Origin: Ancylobacter novellus
GTDB lineage: Bacteria; Pseudomonadota; Alphaproteobacteria; Rhizobiales; Methylopilaceae
Reading direction: 5' to 3'
Assembly (NCBI GenBank): GCA_003241695.1
Contig: QFPN01000010.1
Span: forward strand, 62,001-126,000
Length of the DNA: 64,000 nucleotides
In this document: piece by piece, positions 27,018 through 35,512 of the stretch
Layout of the letters: each line of letters starts with the position of its first letter
How positions within the stretch are numbered: position 1 is the first letter of the stretch
The notes under the pieces: model-generated
What the model was told of the DNA's origin: nothing
What the model saw: only the letters and a program-made list of their open reading frames with translations
The model's database searches: none
Translations under genes and position numbers: made by a program

Positions 27018-27207
27018 CTTGATCCCCTGGTCGGATTGTCCTGCATAATCAATACAGATCGATCGGCTTCGCCACAGCCCGAATGACTCCGGAAAGGTCA
27101 GGATCGGCCGGCAAGTCGCCGCTTGCGGAAAAGCAGGCCGATCGACGATCCCCGCCGTCCCGACAGCGTCCTTGCCGCGGCGCAAAACCCCTGATATCCG
27201 CCGCGCC

Positions 27208-29013
27208 ATGACCGCCGCGCCGCAAGACAACATCCGCAACTTCTCGATCGTCGCCCATATCGACCACGGGAAGTCGACGCTCGCCGACCGGCTGATCCAG
27301 CTCACCGGCGGCCTCGCCGACCGCGAGATGCAGGAACAGGTGCTCGACTCGATGGACATCGAGCGCGAGCGCGGCATCACCATCAAGGCGCAGACGGTGC
27401 GCCTCACCTATCCGGCCAAGGACGGCAAGACCTACACGCTGAACCTCATGGACACGCCGGGCCATGTGGACTTCGCCTACGAGGTGTCGCGGTCGCTCGC
27501 GGCCTGCGAGGGCTCGCTGCTCGTGGTGGACGCCTCGCAGGGCGTCGAGGCGCAGACGCTCGCCAACGTCTATCAGGCGCTCGACAACAATCACGAAATC
27601 GTGCCCGTCCTGAACAAGATCGACCTGCCGGCCGCCGAGCCCGACCGGGTGAAGGAGCAGATCGAGGAGGTGATCGGCCTCGACGCTTCCGACGCCGTGC
27701 CGATCTCGGCCAAGACCGGCCTCGGCATCGACCTCGTGCTCGAAGCCATCGTCGCGCGCCTGCCGCCGCCCAAGGGCGACCCGGACGCGCCGCTCAAGGC
27801 GATGCTCGTCGACAGCTGGTACGACGTCTATCTCGGCGTCGTGGTGCTGGTGCGCGTGGTCGACGGGCAGCTCAGGAAGGGCGCGAAGATCCGCCTGATG
27901 GGCACCGGCGCGACCTACGACGTCGACAAGGTCGGCGTGTTCACGCCGAAGATGGTGGACGTGCCCTCGCTCGGCGTCGGCGAGATCGGCTTCTTCACAG
28001 GCTCGATCAAGGAGGTGGCCGACACCCGCGTCGGCGACACGATCACGGAAGAGAAGCGCCAGACCAAGGAAATGCTGCCGGGCTTCCGCCCCGCGCAGCC
28101 GGTGGTGTTCTGCGGCTTATTTCCGGTCGACGCCGCCGACTTCGAGGACCTGCGCGCCGCGATGGGCAAGCTCCGCCTCAACGACGCGAGCTTCACCTTC
28201 GAGATGGAGACGAGCGCAGCGCTCGGCTTCGGCTTCCGCTGCGGCTTCCTCGGGCTTCTGCACCTCGAGATCATCCAGGAGCGGCTCGAGCGCGAGTTCA
28301 ATCTCGACCTGATCGCGACCGCGCCGTCGGTCATCTACAAGATCGCGATGACCAACGGCGACGAGATCGAACTCCACAATCCGGCCGACATGCCGGACGT
28401 GGTCAAGATCGAGGAAATCTCAGAGCCCTGGATCCGAGCCACGATCCTCACCCCCGACGACTATCTCGGCGCGGTGCTGAAGCTCTGCCAGGACCGGCGC
28501 GGCATCCAGATCGACCTCAACTATGTCGGCAAGCGCGCCATGGTCGTGTACGACCTGCCGCTGAACGAGGTGGTGTTCGACTTCTACGACCGCCTGAAGT
28601 CGATCTCGAAGGGCTACGCCTCCTTCGACTACAACATCACGGACTACCGGGTCGGCGACCTCGTGAAGATGTCGATCCTCGTCAACGCCGAGCCGGTCGA
28701 CGCCCTCTCGATGCTGGTGCACCGCACCCGCGCCGAGGCCCGCGGCCGGGCGATGTGCGAGAAGCTCAAGGAGCTGATCCCGCCGCATCTGTTCGTCATC
28801 CCGGTGCAGGCGGCGCTCGGCGGCAAGATCATCGCCCGCGAGACCATCCGGGCGCTGCGCAAGGACGTGACCGCCAAGTGCTACGGCGGCGACGCCAGCC
28901 GCAAGCGCAAGCTTCTGGACAAGCAGAAGGAAGGCAAGAAGAAGCTCCGCCAGTTCGGCCGGGTGGAGATTCCGCAGGAAGCCTTCATCGCCGCGCTCAA
29001 GATGGACGATTGA
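27208..29013 (+). CDS. lepA: translation elongation factor 4 (LepA)
   Basis: A 601-residue ribosome-associated GTPase that back-translocates or helps 30S assembly. G motifs: AHIDHGKST, DTPGH, NKID and ISAKTG. The C-terminal LepA-specific domain includes QAALGGKIIARETI and KCYGGDASRKRKLLDKQKEG. ATG at 27208 is used because the residues before it are not conserved. Divergent from the antiporter gene with 190 bp between. Confidence 0.97.
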   Translation: MTAAPQDNIRNFSIVAHIDHGKSTLADRLIQLTGGLADREMQEQVLDSMDIERERGITIKAQTVRLTYPAKDGKTYTLNLMDTPGHVDFAYEVSRSLAACEGSLLVVDASQGVEAQTLANVYQALDNNHEIVPVLNKIDLPAAEPDRVKEQIEEVIGLDASDAVPISAKTGLGIDLVLEAIVARLPPPKGDPDAPLKAMLVDSWYDVYLGVVVLVRVVDGQLRKGAKIRLMGTGATYDVDKVGVFTPKMVDVPSLGVGEIGFFTGSIKEVADTRVGDTITEEKRQTKEMLPGFRPAQPVVFCGLFPVDAADFEDLRAAMGKLRLNDASFTFEMETSAALGFGFRCGFLGLLHLEIIQERLEREFNLDLIATAPSVIYKIAMTNGDEIELHNPADMPDVVKIEEISEPWIRATILTPDDYLGAVLKLCQDRRGIQIDLNYVGKRAMVVYDLPLNEVVFDFYDRLKSISKGYASFDYNITDYRVGDLVKMSILVNAEPVDALSMLVHRTRAEARGRAMCEKLKELIPPHLFVIPVQAALGGKIIARETIRALRKDVTAKCYGGDASRKRKLLDKQKEGKKKLRQFGRVEIPQEAFIAALKMDD

Positions 29014-29040
29014 AATCGAACGTTCGCGCGACGCGCCCGC

Positions 29041-29289
29041 TTAACGCACATCTGTTTTCCGGTCGAAGACGCAGACCGCCCAGACAACGGCGAAGCCGAG
29101 GAGCAGAAACGTCACGCCAAGAATGACGGCCATTCTGGCGTCGTGGCAATCATTGCCCGAAGGACACTGATCAACCGCCGCGCTGGCGCCGGCAACCGCT
29201 AAAGTCAGACCGGCCAGAACCCCAAGACTTCCGCCAAGGAAAACTACCGCCAAGGCAAAACCGACAATCAAGCGAATGGTCTTCGGCAC
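29041..29289 (-). CDS. small two-helix membrane protein, unknown
   Basis: An 82-residue frame with two hydrophobic stretches (about 5–35 and 52–73), a short loop with two cysteines (QCPSGNDC) and a charged end. The start is GTG with no strong ribosome site, so the N-terminus is unsure. It fills the gap between lepA and the GGDEF gene and codes on the strand opposite lepA. The spread of hydrophobic residues and the absence of a competing frame favour a real gene. Base composition is a little less GC-rich than its neighbours. No family is recognised. Confidence 0.45.
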   Translation of the reverse strand: MPKTIRLIVGFALAVVFLGGSLGVLAGLTLAVAGASAAVDQCPSGNDCHDARMAVILGVTFLLLGFAVVWAVCVFDRKTDVR

Positions 29290-29337
29290 TGGCTATTGAT
29301 GTCGTTTCACGAACAACGGCTTAATATAGCAGTCGTT

Positions 29338-30609
29338 TTAAACGAATTCCACCTCGACGTGCCGATCCGTGAAACGGACGAGCCGGCACGTCCTCACGAA
29401 CCTGTCGGCCTCGATCGACAGCTCGAACTGATCCGGCAACCCGATAGCGCTCGACACGTCGACCCCGGCTCCGCGCTCCGAAAGAAAGCGCACGGTGCAG
29501 TCGAGGCTCGACGAACGGCGGTTGAACAGAATGCGCCCGCCCTTGAAGACGCGACTGTGCCGAGGTTCCGCGGACGGCGCCGGAGATTGCGCCAGCACGG
29601 TGCGGTCGCGGCCTTGGGATTTGGCGGCGTAGAGCGCGGCGTCGGCCTCGCGCAACAGGCCGTCGAGGTCCGATCCGCGCCGGCTCGTCGAGACGCCGAC
29701 GCTCGCCGTCACGCCGAAGCCGCCGCCGTCCGCCTGGAACGTCTCCGCGGAGATCGCCGAGCGCAAACGTTCCATGACGTCGAACGCCTCGCGCGGGCCG
29801 GCGTGCGGCAGGAGCGCCGCGAACTCCTCGCCGCCGAGGCGTCCGATCAGATCGGAGCCCCGGAGCTCGCCGACGCAGGCCGCGACGCAGCGCTTGAGCA
29901 CCGCGTCGCCGGCGGCATGGCCGTGCGCGTCGTTGACCGCCTTGAAGTGATCGAAGTCGATCAGGGCGAGGCTGACCTCGTGCCCGTGCCGCGCGGCGAG
30001 AGCGAGGCTTCTCGCCGCCTCCTCACGGAAGGCGCGGCGCGACAGCGCGCCGGTCAGGCCGTCCTCGTTCGCGAGCCGGCGAAGTTCGAGTTCGTCCATG
30101 ACGACGGCGGCGAGATCCCGCAGGATCGCAAGATCCCCGGCGTCGAACTCCCGCGGCTCCCTGTCGATGACGCAGAACGCGCCGAGCGCGTGGCCGTCGG
30201 AGGTGATCAGCGGCGCGCCGGCGTAGAAGCGGATGTGAGGCTCGCCGGTCACGAACGGATTGGCCGCGAAGGCCGGGTCCTGCGACGCGTCGACGACGAT
30301 CAGCGGCGTGCGCCGCGCCGCCGTTACGGCGCAGAACGCCGGCCCGCGCGGGGTCTCGTCCGCATCGAGCCCGCATTGCGCCTTGAACCATTGGCGATGC
30401 CCGTCGACCAGCGACACGGCGGAAATCGGAACGTGGAAAATACGTTGGGCGAGACGCGTCACCCGATCGAACGCCTCTTCCCGCGGCGTGTCGAGAATGT
30501 CGTAACGGCCAAGGGCGGCGAGCCGGTCGGACTCCGCCCCCGTCTCTTGCCGGCTGTCTTCCGCCGTTGACGATCCCGAGGGGACGATACGGCCGGATTC
30601 GAGCGTCAC
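29338..30609 (-). CDS. diguanylate cyclase with GAF, GGDEF and PilZ domains
   Basis: A 423-residue cytosolic signalling enzyme. A GAF domain (about 30–170; SLVDGHRQWFK and FYAGAPL are typical) is followed by GGDEF (about 180–340) with the active motif GGEEF at 259–263 and an I-site RGSD at 250–253 for product inhibition. It ends in a PilZ-like domain (about 353–423; GGRILFNRRSSSLDCTVRF). The PilZ N-terminal Arg motif is short, so c-di-GMP binding there is uncertain. The start is GTG at 30609 with GGAGG seven bases upstream; the longer frame to 30945 overlaps vsr and is rejected. Confidence 0.88.
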   Translation of the reverse strand: MTLESGRIVPSGSSTAEDSRQETGAESDRLAALGRYDILDTPREEAFDRVTRLAQRIFHVPISAVSLVDGHRQWFKAQCGLDADETPRGPAFCAVTAARRTPLIVVDASQDPAFAANPFVTGEPHIRFYAGAPLITSDGHALGAFCVIDREPREFDAGDLAILRDLAAVVMDELELRRLANEDGLTGALSRRAFREEAARSLALAARHGHEVSLALIDFDHFKAVNDAHGHAAGDAVLKRCVAACVGELRGSDLIGRLGGEEFAALLPHAGPREAFDVMERLRSAISAETFQADGGGFGVTASVGVSTSRRGSDLDGLLREADAALYAAKSQGRDRTVLAQSPAPSAEPRHSRVFKGGRILFNRRSSSLDCTVRFLSERGAGVDVSSAIGLPDQFELSIEADRFVRTCRLVRFTDRHVEVEFV

Positions 30610-30710
30610 GATCGGTCCTCCGCTTTCAGAAGGCGTCGCGAACCGCGTCGTCGACGGTTCGGTCGGCCGGAAACGATCCCTCAGCCCATACCGGACTACA
30701 TCGTTACCGA

Positions 30711-31142
30711 TCAACCGCCGCCGTAATGCGTCGTGAGACCGCGCCATCGGTCGATGGTCAGGCTTCGGGACAGACGTTCGGCGAGCGCGTCTCGGTCCTT
30801 CAGCTCGCATTCCCACAGCGTCACGACGCGCCAGCCGGCCGCCTCCAGGGCCTCGCGCGCGCGTTCGTCGCGCGCGACGTTGCGGGCGATCTTCGCCTCC
30901 CAATAGGCGGCGTTGGTCTTGGGTTTCCGGCTGCCCCGCGCGCACTCGTGGCCGTGCCAGAAGCAGCCGTGGACGAAGACCGCCGTCCCGAACCGCGGGA
31001 ACACGAGATCGGGGCTGCCGGGCAGATCCTTCCGATGCAGCCGGAACCGGTAGCCGAGCGCATGCGCCGTGCGGCGCACCAGCATTTCGGGCCTGGTGTC
31101 GCGGCTCTTCACCGCGCGCATGACGGCCGAGCGATCAATCAT
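30711..31142 (-). CDS. vsr: very short patch repair endonuclease Vsr
   Basis: A 143-residue mismatch nickase that corrects T:G mismatches arising from deaminated 5-methylcytosine. It shows RAVKSRDTRPEMLVRR, the catalytic D45 in SPDLVF, and VHGCFWHGHEC (H63, H65, C67) with the zinc-binding layout, then WEAKIARNVARD. Length is close to the family norm. It is divergent from the C5-methyltransferase at 31263, 120 bp apart, which is its expected partner. Unlike the methyltransferase it has host-like high GC: 42 of the 60 bases at 30961–31020 are G or C. Confidence 0.93.
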   Translation of the reverse strand: MIDRSAVMRAVKSRDTRPEMLVRRTAHALGYRFRLHRKDLPGSPDLVFPRFGTAVFVHGCFWHGHECARGSRKPKTNAAYWEAKIARNVARDERAREALEAAGWRVVTLWECELKDRDALAERLSRSLTIDRWRGLTTHYGGG

Positions 31143-31262
31143 CGATTGTTCTGAATTCGTAACATCGCAGATTCGCGCACAGGATTTCTCATGCTCGATA
31201 TCGACGCTCGTTAACGAAGGTGATACTCGGAATAGAACAAAACGTAATCAAACTCTTTTTGC

Positions 31263-32453
31263 ATGGATGCCCCGGTGCTCCAGAAGGTCCTAAAACCCAC
31301 CTTTTTCGAGTTCTTTGCTGGAGCAGGAATGGCTCGAGCAGGACTTGGGGACGGTTGGCGCTGCACGTTCGCCAACGACTTTGATAAAAAGAAAGCTAAG
31401 ACCTACAAAATTAATTGGGGAGATTCAGACGTTTTCCACGAAGGCGATATTAGATCTCTAAACATAGAGGACATGAATGGCCATCCAGATTTGGTTTGGG
31501 GATCTTTTCCTTGCCAAGACTTGTCTTTAGCTGGCGGAGGAGCAGGGCTCCGCGGCGAACGCAGCGGTACGTTTTATCCATTTTGGTCTCTGATGGACGA
31601 TTTAGGCCGGAATGGCCGCCCACCTAAAATCATCGCGCTAGAGAACGTATGCGGAACCCTGACATCTCATGGCGGCGCGGACTTCGCCGCTATTTGCTCC
31701 ACGTTCCGGGACGCCGGCTATCGCTACGGCGCGCTGGTTATAGACGCAGCATTTTTTGTCCCGCAATCGCGTCCGCGGCTTTTCGTGATCGGGATTCGGG
31801 CAGACATATCCATTGACGATGCGCTTGTCGCACCAACCGCCAGTTCCGTATTTCACACGCGCGGTCTACGGGCGGCCGTAGACCGAATTCCGGCAACCGC
31901 TCGCGAACAATGGGTGTGGTGGAACTTACCCGCACCGCCCACTCGAACAATTTCATTTGCCGACGTAATTGAAGATAGTCCAAATAGTGTTGAATGGCAT
32001 TCTTCGTCTGAAACAGCCAAGCTGCTAGGCATGATGTCGCCCATCAACCTCGCAAAAGTCGAGAAAGCCAAGCGTGCAGGACGATTGATGGTCGGTAGCA
32101 TCTACAAGAGGACACGGCGGAGCGACACCGGGAAGGTAGTAAGAGCCGAGGTTCGTTTTGACGACGTTGCAGGGTGCTTACGAACTCCTGCCGGCGGCTC
32201 TTCTCGACAGGTAATATTGGTTGTCGACGGCCCCCGCGTCAGATCTCGGCTGATTTCGACAAATGAAACGGCCCGCCTGATGGGCCTTCCCGATGACTAC
32301 ATGCTTCCAGAAGCATATAATGAGGCATATCATCTGATTGGAGACGGTGTTGCAGTTCCAGTAGTGCGCTTCATAGCCGAGAATATCTTCGAACCTATTC
32401 TGAAAATCGGTCACCATGAGCTCAATTCCGAACGGCGGTTCAGTTTTATGTGA
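31263..32453 (+). CDS. DNA (cytosine-5-)-methyltransferase
   Basis: A 396-residue C5-cytosine methyltransferase. Motif I is FEFFAGAGMARAGLG; motif IV is PCQDLSLAG with catalytic C84; motif VI is ENV (127–129); motif VIII is QSRPR (168–172); motif IX is around NETARLMGLPDDY and motif X is GDGVAVPVV. The target-recognition region lies between motifs VIII and IX and gives no hint of the site. The DNA is clearly AT-richer than the rest of the window. It overlaps the next gene by 38 bases. Together with vsr and the downstream nuclease it makes a type II restriction-modification locus. Confidence 0.93.
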   Translation: MDAPVLQKVLKPTFFEFFAGAGMARAGLGDGWRCTFANDFDKKKAKTYKINWGDSDVFHEGDIRSLNIEDMNGHPDLVWGSFPCQDLSLAGGGAGLRGERSGTFYPFWSLMDDLGRNGRPPKIIALENVCGTLTSHGGADFAAICSTFRDAGYRYGALVIDAAFFVPQSRPRLFVIGIRADISIDDALVAPTASSVFHTRGLRAAVDRIPATAREQWVWWNLPAPPTRTISFADVIEDSPNSVEWHSSSETAKLLGMMSPINLAKVEKAKRAGRLMVGSIYKRTRRSDTGKVVRAEVRFDDVAGCLRTPAGGSSRQVILVVDGPRVRSRLISTNETARLMGLPDDYMLPEAYNEAYHLIGDGVAVPVVRFIAENIFEPILKIGHHELNSERRFSFM

Positions 32454-33291
32454 AGCCAATGCTGAGCTTAGGCTCCGTATAACTGAGTTCGCGGAAACGT
32501 TGCGAACTCAGGCACATTTACTCGGATCACATGGACTTAGTGAAGCTGAGTTTTATCAATCGGGTCTCTTTCGCGGCGCAATCGAACGTTTGCGTGGGCA
32601 GTTTTCCGCCTCAATGCAGGAAAAGAGAGATTTTGTTAGATCAATACTTAATTATATGCAGGACCACGATTATATATCTGACTGGGATTCAGCGGGGGAC
32701 GCAAATCGCCACGACTATGTCGTTACGATGAAGGATGGGAAGAAGGCAGCAATCGAACTCAAGGGCTGTCTAGACGGCAATAATACAAATATTTTCGAGC
32801 GACCACCACACGTTAGCGAGTTTATAATTTGGTCTGTTTGCTCAAATCCAGGAGCAGATCCACGCCACAATGTTTGGAGTGGTATTCACACTCGATTATC
32901 CGCAGAAATTATAGCACGCGAACAAAGAATCGACGGGCTTTTGGTCTGGGATTGGATTTGCGGCACACTTGGACGTCGGTGCCCTAAAACGACAACCGAA
33001 ACCGACAGGCTTACGGTCGTTGGCCCGTTCGAGCTTCCGCCTCCATGTATTTACCTATTCCCAGGTACAATTCCATCTCCTCGTAACAATCCGAGGCCCA
33101 CGTCTCAAAATATCGAGCAAGTCGGCATTCTGTCAGCTTTTCACAAATGCTTTGGCGGCAAGGACGAGCATCTCAATTCTGTTGAATTTGAAGTCAAATA
33201 TCAAGGAGTGGAAACTATGCGCACTACGACCATACGCCGGAAGGGCGTTGCTGTTCGTCAATCGCAGCCAACGCCCATCCAGCGTTCTTAG
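32416..33291 (+). CDS. putative type II restriction endonuclease (PD-(D/E)XK)
   Basis: A 291-residue protein not recognised by family. The central part has D100 in HDYVV, followed 14 residues later by E114-L-K116 in AIELKG, after a predicted strand–turn–strand (VVTMKDGKKAAIELKG). That is the PD-(D/E)XK nuclease core layout. An N-terminal helical stretch (EANAELRLRITEFAETL) precedes it. It starts inside the methyltransferase gene, shares its AT-rich composition (25 G or C of 60 bases at 32641–32700) and has no strong ribosome site, which suggests translational coupling. Position after a C5-methyltransferase is the main reason for the restriction-enzyme call. Specificity is unknown. Confidence 0.68.
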   Translation: MSSIPNGGSVLCEANAELRLRITEFAETLRTQAHLLGSHGLSEAEFYQSGLFRGAIERLRGQFSASMQEKRDFVRSILNYMQDHDYISDWDSAGDANRHDYVVTMKDGKKAAIELKGCLDGNNTNIFERPPHVSEFIIWSVCSNPGADPRHNVWSGIHTRLSAEIIAREQRIDGLLVWDWICGTLGRRCPKTTTETDRLTVVGPFELPPPCIYLFPGTIPSPRNNPRPTSQNIEQVGILSAFHKCFGGKDEHLNSVEFEVKYQGVETMRTTTIRRKGVAVRQSQPTPIQRS

Positions 33292-33316
33292 ATCGTAACT
33301 ATCAGATTCGCATTTG

Positions 33317-33505
33317 TCAGTCGTCCTTGGTCTCGTCCTCGACCGTCGCGTCGGGCGCGTTCTTCTTGATCGACTCGATCGCCTTCATGGCCGAGGCCTT
33401 GGCCTTGTAGCCTTCCGAGCCGAACATCTTCTCGCCGTTCGAGGCGACGAAGCGGAAGCGGAACTCGCCGGCCTTGTCCTTGTAGACTTCGAATTTGTAC
33501 GCCAT
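33317..33505 (-). CDS. DUF1508 (YegP-like) small protein
   Basis: A 62-residue protein with one DUF1508 repeat: KFEVYKDKAGEFRFRFVASNGEKMF followed by GYKAKASAMKAIESIKKNAP. YegP-type proteins usually carry two such repeats; this one is a single-repeat form. The role is unknown, with stress links reported in some bacteria. The acidic tail is short. The gene returns to host-like GC and marks the right edge of the restriction island, 25 bp from the nuclease stop. Confidence 0.9.
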   Translation of the reverse strand: MAYKFEVYKDKAGEFRFRFVASNGEKMFGSEGYKAKASAMKAIESIKKNAPDATVEDETKDD

Positions 33506-33704
33506 CGCATCGTCCTCCCGTCGGCTTCGCGAACGACCTGATAAAGCCGTTCCGCAAGGCTAAGGCCGATTTCACGCCGCAGCCAAGCGGAACCCTGCGG
33601 ACTTCGGTGGAAATCGCGCGATTCCCGTATACGCCGCCGCAACTTTATTCGCGCCGTCTCGGCCGTCGGCGGAACGCGCGGGCGGGGACGGCGGTTGTCC
33701 AGGC

Positions 33705-33926
33705 ATGAAGAACCCCTGGATGAGCCTGTGGCTGAGCGCGGCCAACACCTATTCGAGTGCCGCCCGCGGGATGATGGCCGCCGAAACCCGGCGGACTCAG
33801 AACGCCATGGCGCAGGAAATCGCCAAGCAGACCATGGCGTTCTGGTTTCCCTGGAGCGCGACGGAAGCGGCGAAACCGGCGCCGGCCGCGAAACGCCGGC
33901 GAACGAGGCGGTCGCGTGCGTCATGA
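33705..33926 (+). CDS. small conserved-type protein, unknown
   Basis: A 73-residue protein beginning MKNPWMSLWLSAANTYSS, then AARGMMAAETRRTQNAM and a basic Ala/Pro/Arg tail. Short proteins with this MKNPWMS…LSAAN opening are familiar in Hyphomicrobiales and look amphipathic and phasin-like, but no function is assigned. There is a weak AGG upstream of the ATG. It lies alone between DUF1508 and the peroxiredoxin gene. Confidence 0.6.
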   Translation: MKNPWMSLWLSAANTYSSAARGMMAAETRRTQNAMAQEIAKQTMAFWFPWSATEAAKPAPAAKRRRTRRSRAS

Positions 33927-33989
33927 GGAGCGGCGGACGACGGAGACTGCTTCCGCCGGCCGCCTGACGACGTTACGTCGAGGCCGCGT

Positions 33990-34475
33990 TCAGAGCGCCG
34001 CGAGCGTCTTCTCGGCGCTCGAAACGTCCGCCTTGCCGGGCGAATCCTCGACCGCGAGATGGGTCACGACCATGTCGTCGAGGATCATGGCGTAGCGCTT
34101 CGAGCGCAGGCCGAGGCCGCCGCCCGAGGCGTCGAGATCGAGGCCGATCGCCTTGGCGAAGTCGCCGTTGCCGTCCGACAGGAACTCGATCTTGTCCTTC
34201 GCGCCCGTGGCCTCCGCCCAGGCGGCCATCACGAAGGGGTCGTTGACGGCGGTGACCGCCACCACCTCGACGCCCTTCTTCGCCAGCGCGTCGAGAGCGT
34301 TGAGATAACCCGGCAGGTGGTTCTTGTGGCAGGTCGGCGTGAAGGCGCCGGGCACGGCGAACAGCACGCCCTTCTTCCCGGCGAACACTTCCTCAGTCAT
34401 CACCGTCTCGGGTCCGTTCGGCCCAAGACGGCGGAAGGTGGTGTTGGGCAGGCGCTGGCCGACCTCGATCGTCAT
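33990..34475 (-). CDS. peroxiredoxin, Prx5-like
   Basis: A 161-residue cytosolic peroxidase that reduces hydrogen peroxide or alkyl peroxides. The peroxidatic cysteine is C49 in PGAFTPTCHKNHLPGY; other landmarks are VVAVTAVNDPFVMAAWAE and GLRSKRYAMILDD. This is the Prx5 (AhpC/TSA redoxin) type and uses glutathione/glutaredoxin in relatives. The ATG at 34475 gives the family N-terminus MTIEVGQRLP. The next gene upstream, a DsbD-alpha-like protein, is co-oriented 62 bp away. Confidence 0.95.
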   Translation of the reverse strand: MTIEVGQRLPNTTFRRLGPNGPETVMTEEVFAGKKGVLFAVPGAFTPTCHKNHLPGYLNALDALAKKGVEVVAVTAVNDPFVMAAWAEATGAKDKIEFLSDGNGDFAKAIGLDLDASGGGLGLRSKRYAMILDDMVVTHLAVEDSPGKADVSSAEKTLAAL

Positions 34476-34537
34476 GGGCTCGTTCTCCGGAAAGGCGGGC
34501 GCGCCGGCCCGCCGCGCAGGGCGTTCCGGCGGGAGGT

Positions 34538-35383
34538 TTAAGGCGCGGGCGCGATCGCGTCGAGGGCGACCGGCGTCTCGATCGCTTGTCCGCCCACGGC
34601 GAGCGTGAAGCGCAGACCGCTCTTCGGCAACTCCGGCTCGTCGAAGACCATGCGGAACGTCGCCCGTCCGTCCTTCGGCTCGCCCACCGGCTCGGGCGCC
34701 GGGGCGAAGTCGCCGTCGCCGGTCTCCGCGAAGAGCAGCGGCCGATCCGGTCCGGCGGGGGCCGCGACCGATATCTCGAGCGCCGCCCCGCCGTCCTTTC
34801 CCGCCCCGGCGCGGCGCACGGAGGAAACCGCGAGCGCAGCCGTGGAACCGAGCGCGAGCGGCTTCGGCGCGGCGGCCGCGGCGGCGCGGGCTTCCTCGGC
34901 CTCCACGGCGGCCGGAGCGCCGTCCGGCGCAAGGTCGAGCGCCGCTTCGGCCCGCACCGGCACGCAGACCTGCTCGCAGACGCCGTAATCGGCAGTGAGC
35001 TTCAGCCAGACGGGCCGCGACGGATCCTTCGGCCGCACGACGACCGGCAGCGTCACTTCGCCGTGATAGACGTTGGTGACGCCGTCCTCGCCCTCGGCGC
35101 GCTCGGGGGCCGGATAGGCGACATGCGCCTCCGCGACGTTGGTCGAGCCCGAGAAGTCGAAGCGCGGCGGCACCCCGCTCGCGCCGGGCTGGCGCCAGTA
35201 GGTCTTCCAGCCGGGATCGAGCGCGATCTCGATCGCCGCGAGGCGCCCGCCCGCCTCCGCCGCGCCGCCGTCGATCAGGCGGAGCGCCGTCGCGCCGTCG
35301 CGCGCCCATGGCGAAACGCCCTCGCCCGCCAGGGCGGCCGACGGCAGAACGAAAGCGAGCGCTGCGGCGAAAAAGCGGATCAT
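34538..35383 (-). CDS. stand-alone DsbD alpha-domain-like periplasmic protein
   Basis: A 281-residue exported protein (signal peptide ending ALA near residue 19). The N-terminal half matches the DsbD/ScsB periplasmic redox domain: PGWKTYWRQPGASGVPP, YHGEVTLPVVV and the cysteine pair in YGVCEQVCVPV. The membrane and thioredoxin parts of full DsbD are absent, a common arrangement in Hyphomicrobiales. It may transfer reducing power to periplasmic partners, which would need a separate electron source. It sits between the peroxiredoxin and AlgH genes. Confidence 0.85.
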   Translation of the reverse strand: MIRFFAAALAFVLPSAALAGEGVSPWARDGATALRLIDGGAAEAGGRLAAIEIALDPGWKTYWRQPGASGVPPRFDFSGSTNVAEAHVAYPAPERAEGEDGVTNVYHGEVTLPVVVRPKDPSRPVWLKLTADYGVCEQVCVPVRAEAALDLAPDGAPAAVEAEEARAAAAAAPKPLALGSTAALAVSSVRRAGAGKDGGAALEISVAAPAGPDRPLLFAETGDGDFAPAPEPVGEPKDGRATFRMVFDEPELPKSGLRFTLAVGGQAIETPVALDAIAPAP

Positions 35384-35512
35384 CAGGCCTCCAGCATAGT
35401 CCGGGCGCGCACTCCGCCAACGCAAAGCGGCGTGAGCGCGGCGAAGGGAAAGCAGAACGCCGCGCGCGCAAGACGACTTTCAAAAAGCGCGGGCCGACCC
35501 TAATCTTGGGTC

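Noticed and set aside
31146..31240. TTGTTCT and AGAACAA facing each other between vsr and the methyltransferase
   Set aside because: The copies are about 80 bases apart in AT-rich DNA, so chance is likely; resemblance to the 46224 palindrome was noted but is too short to claim.
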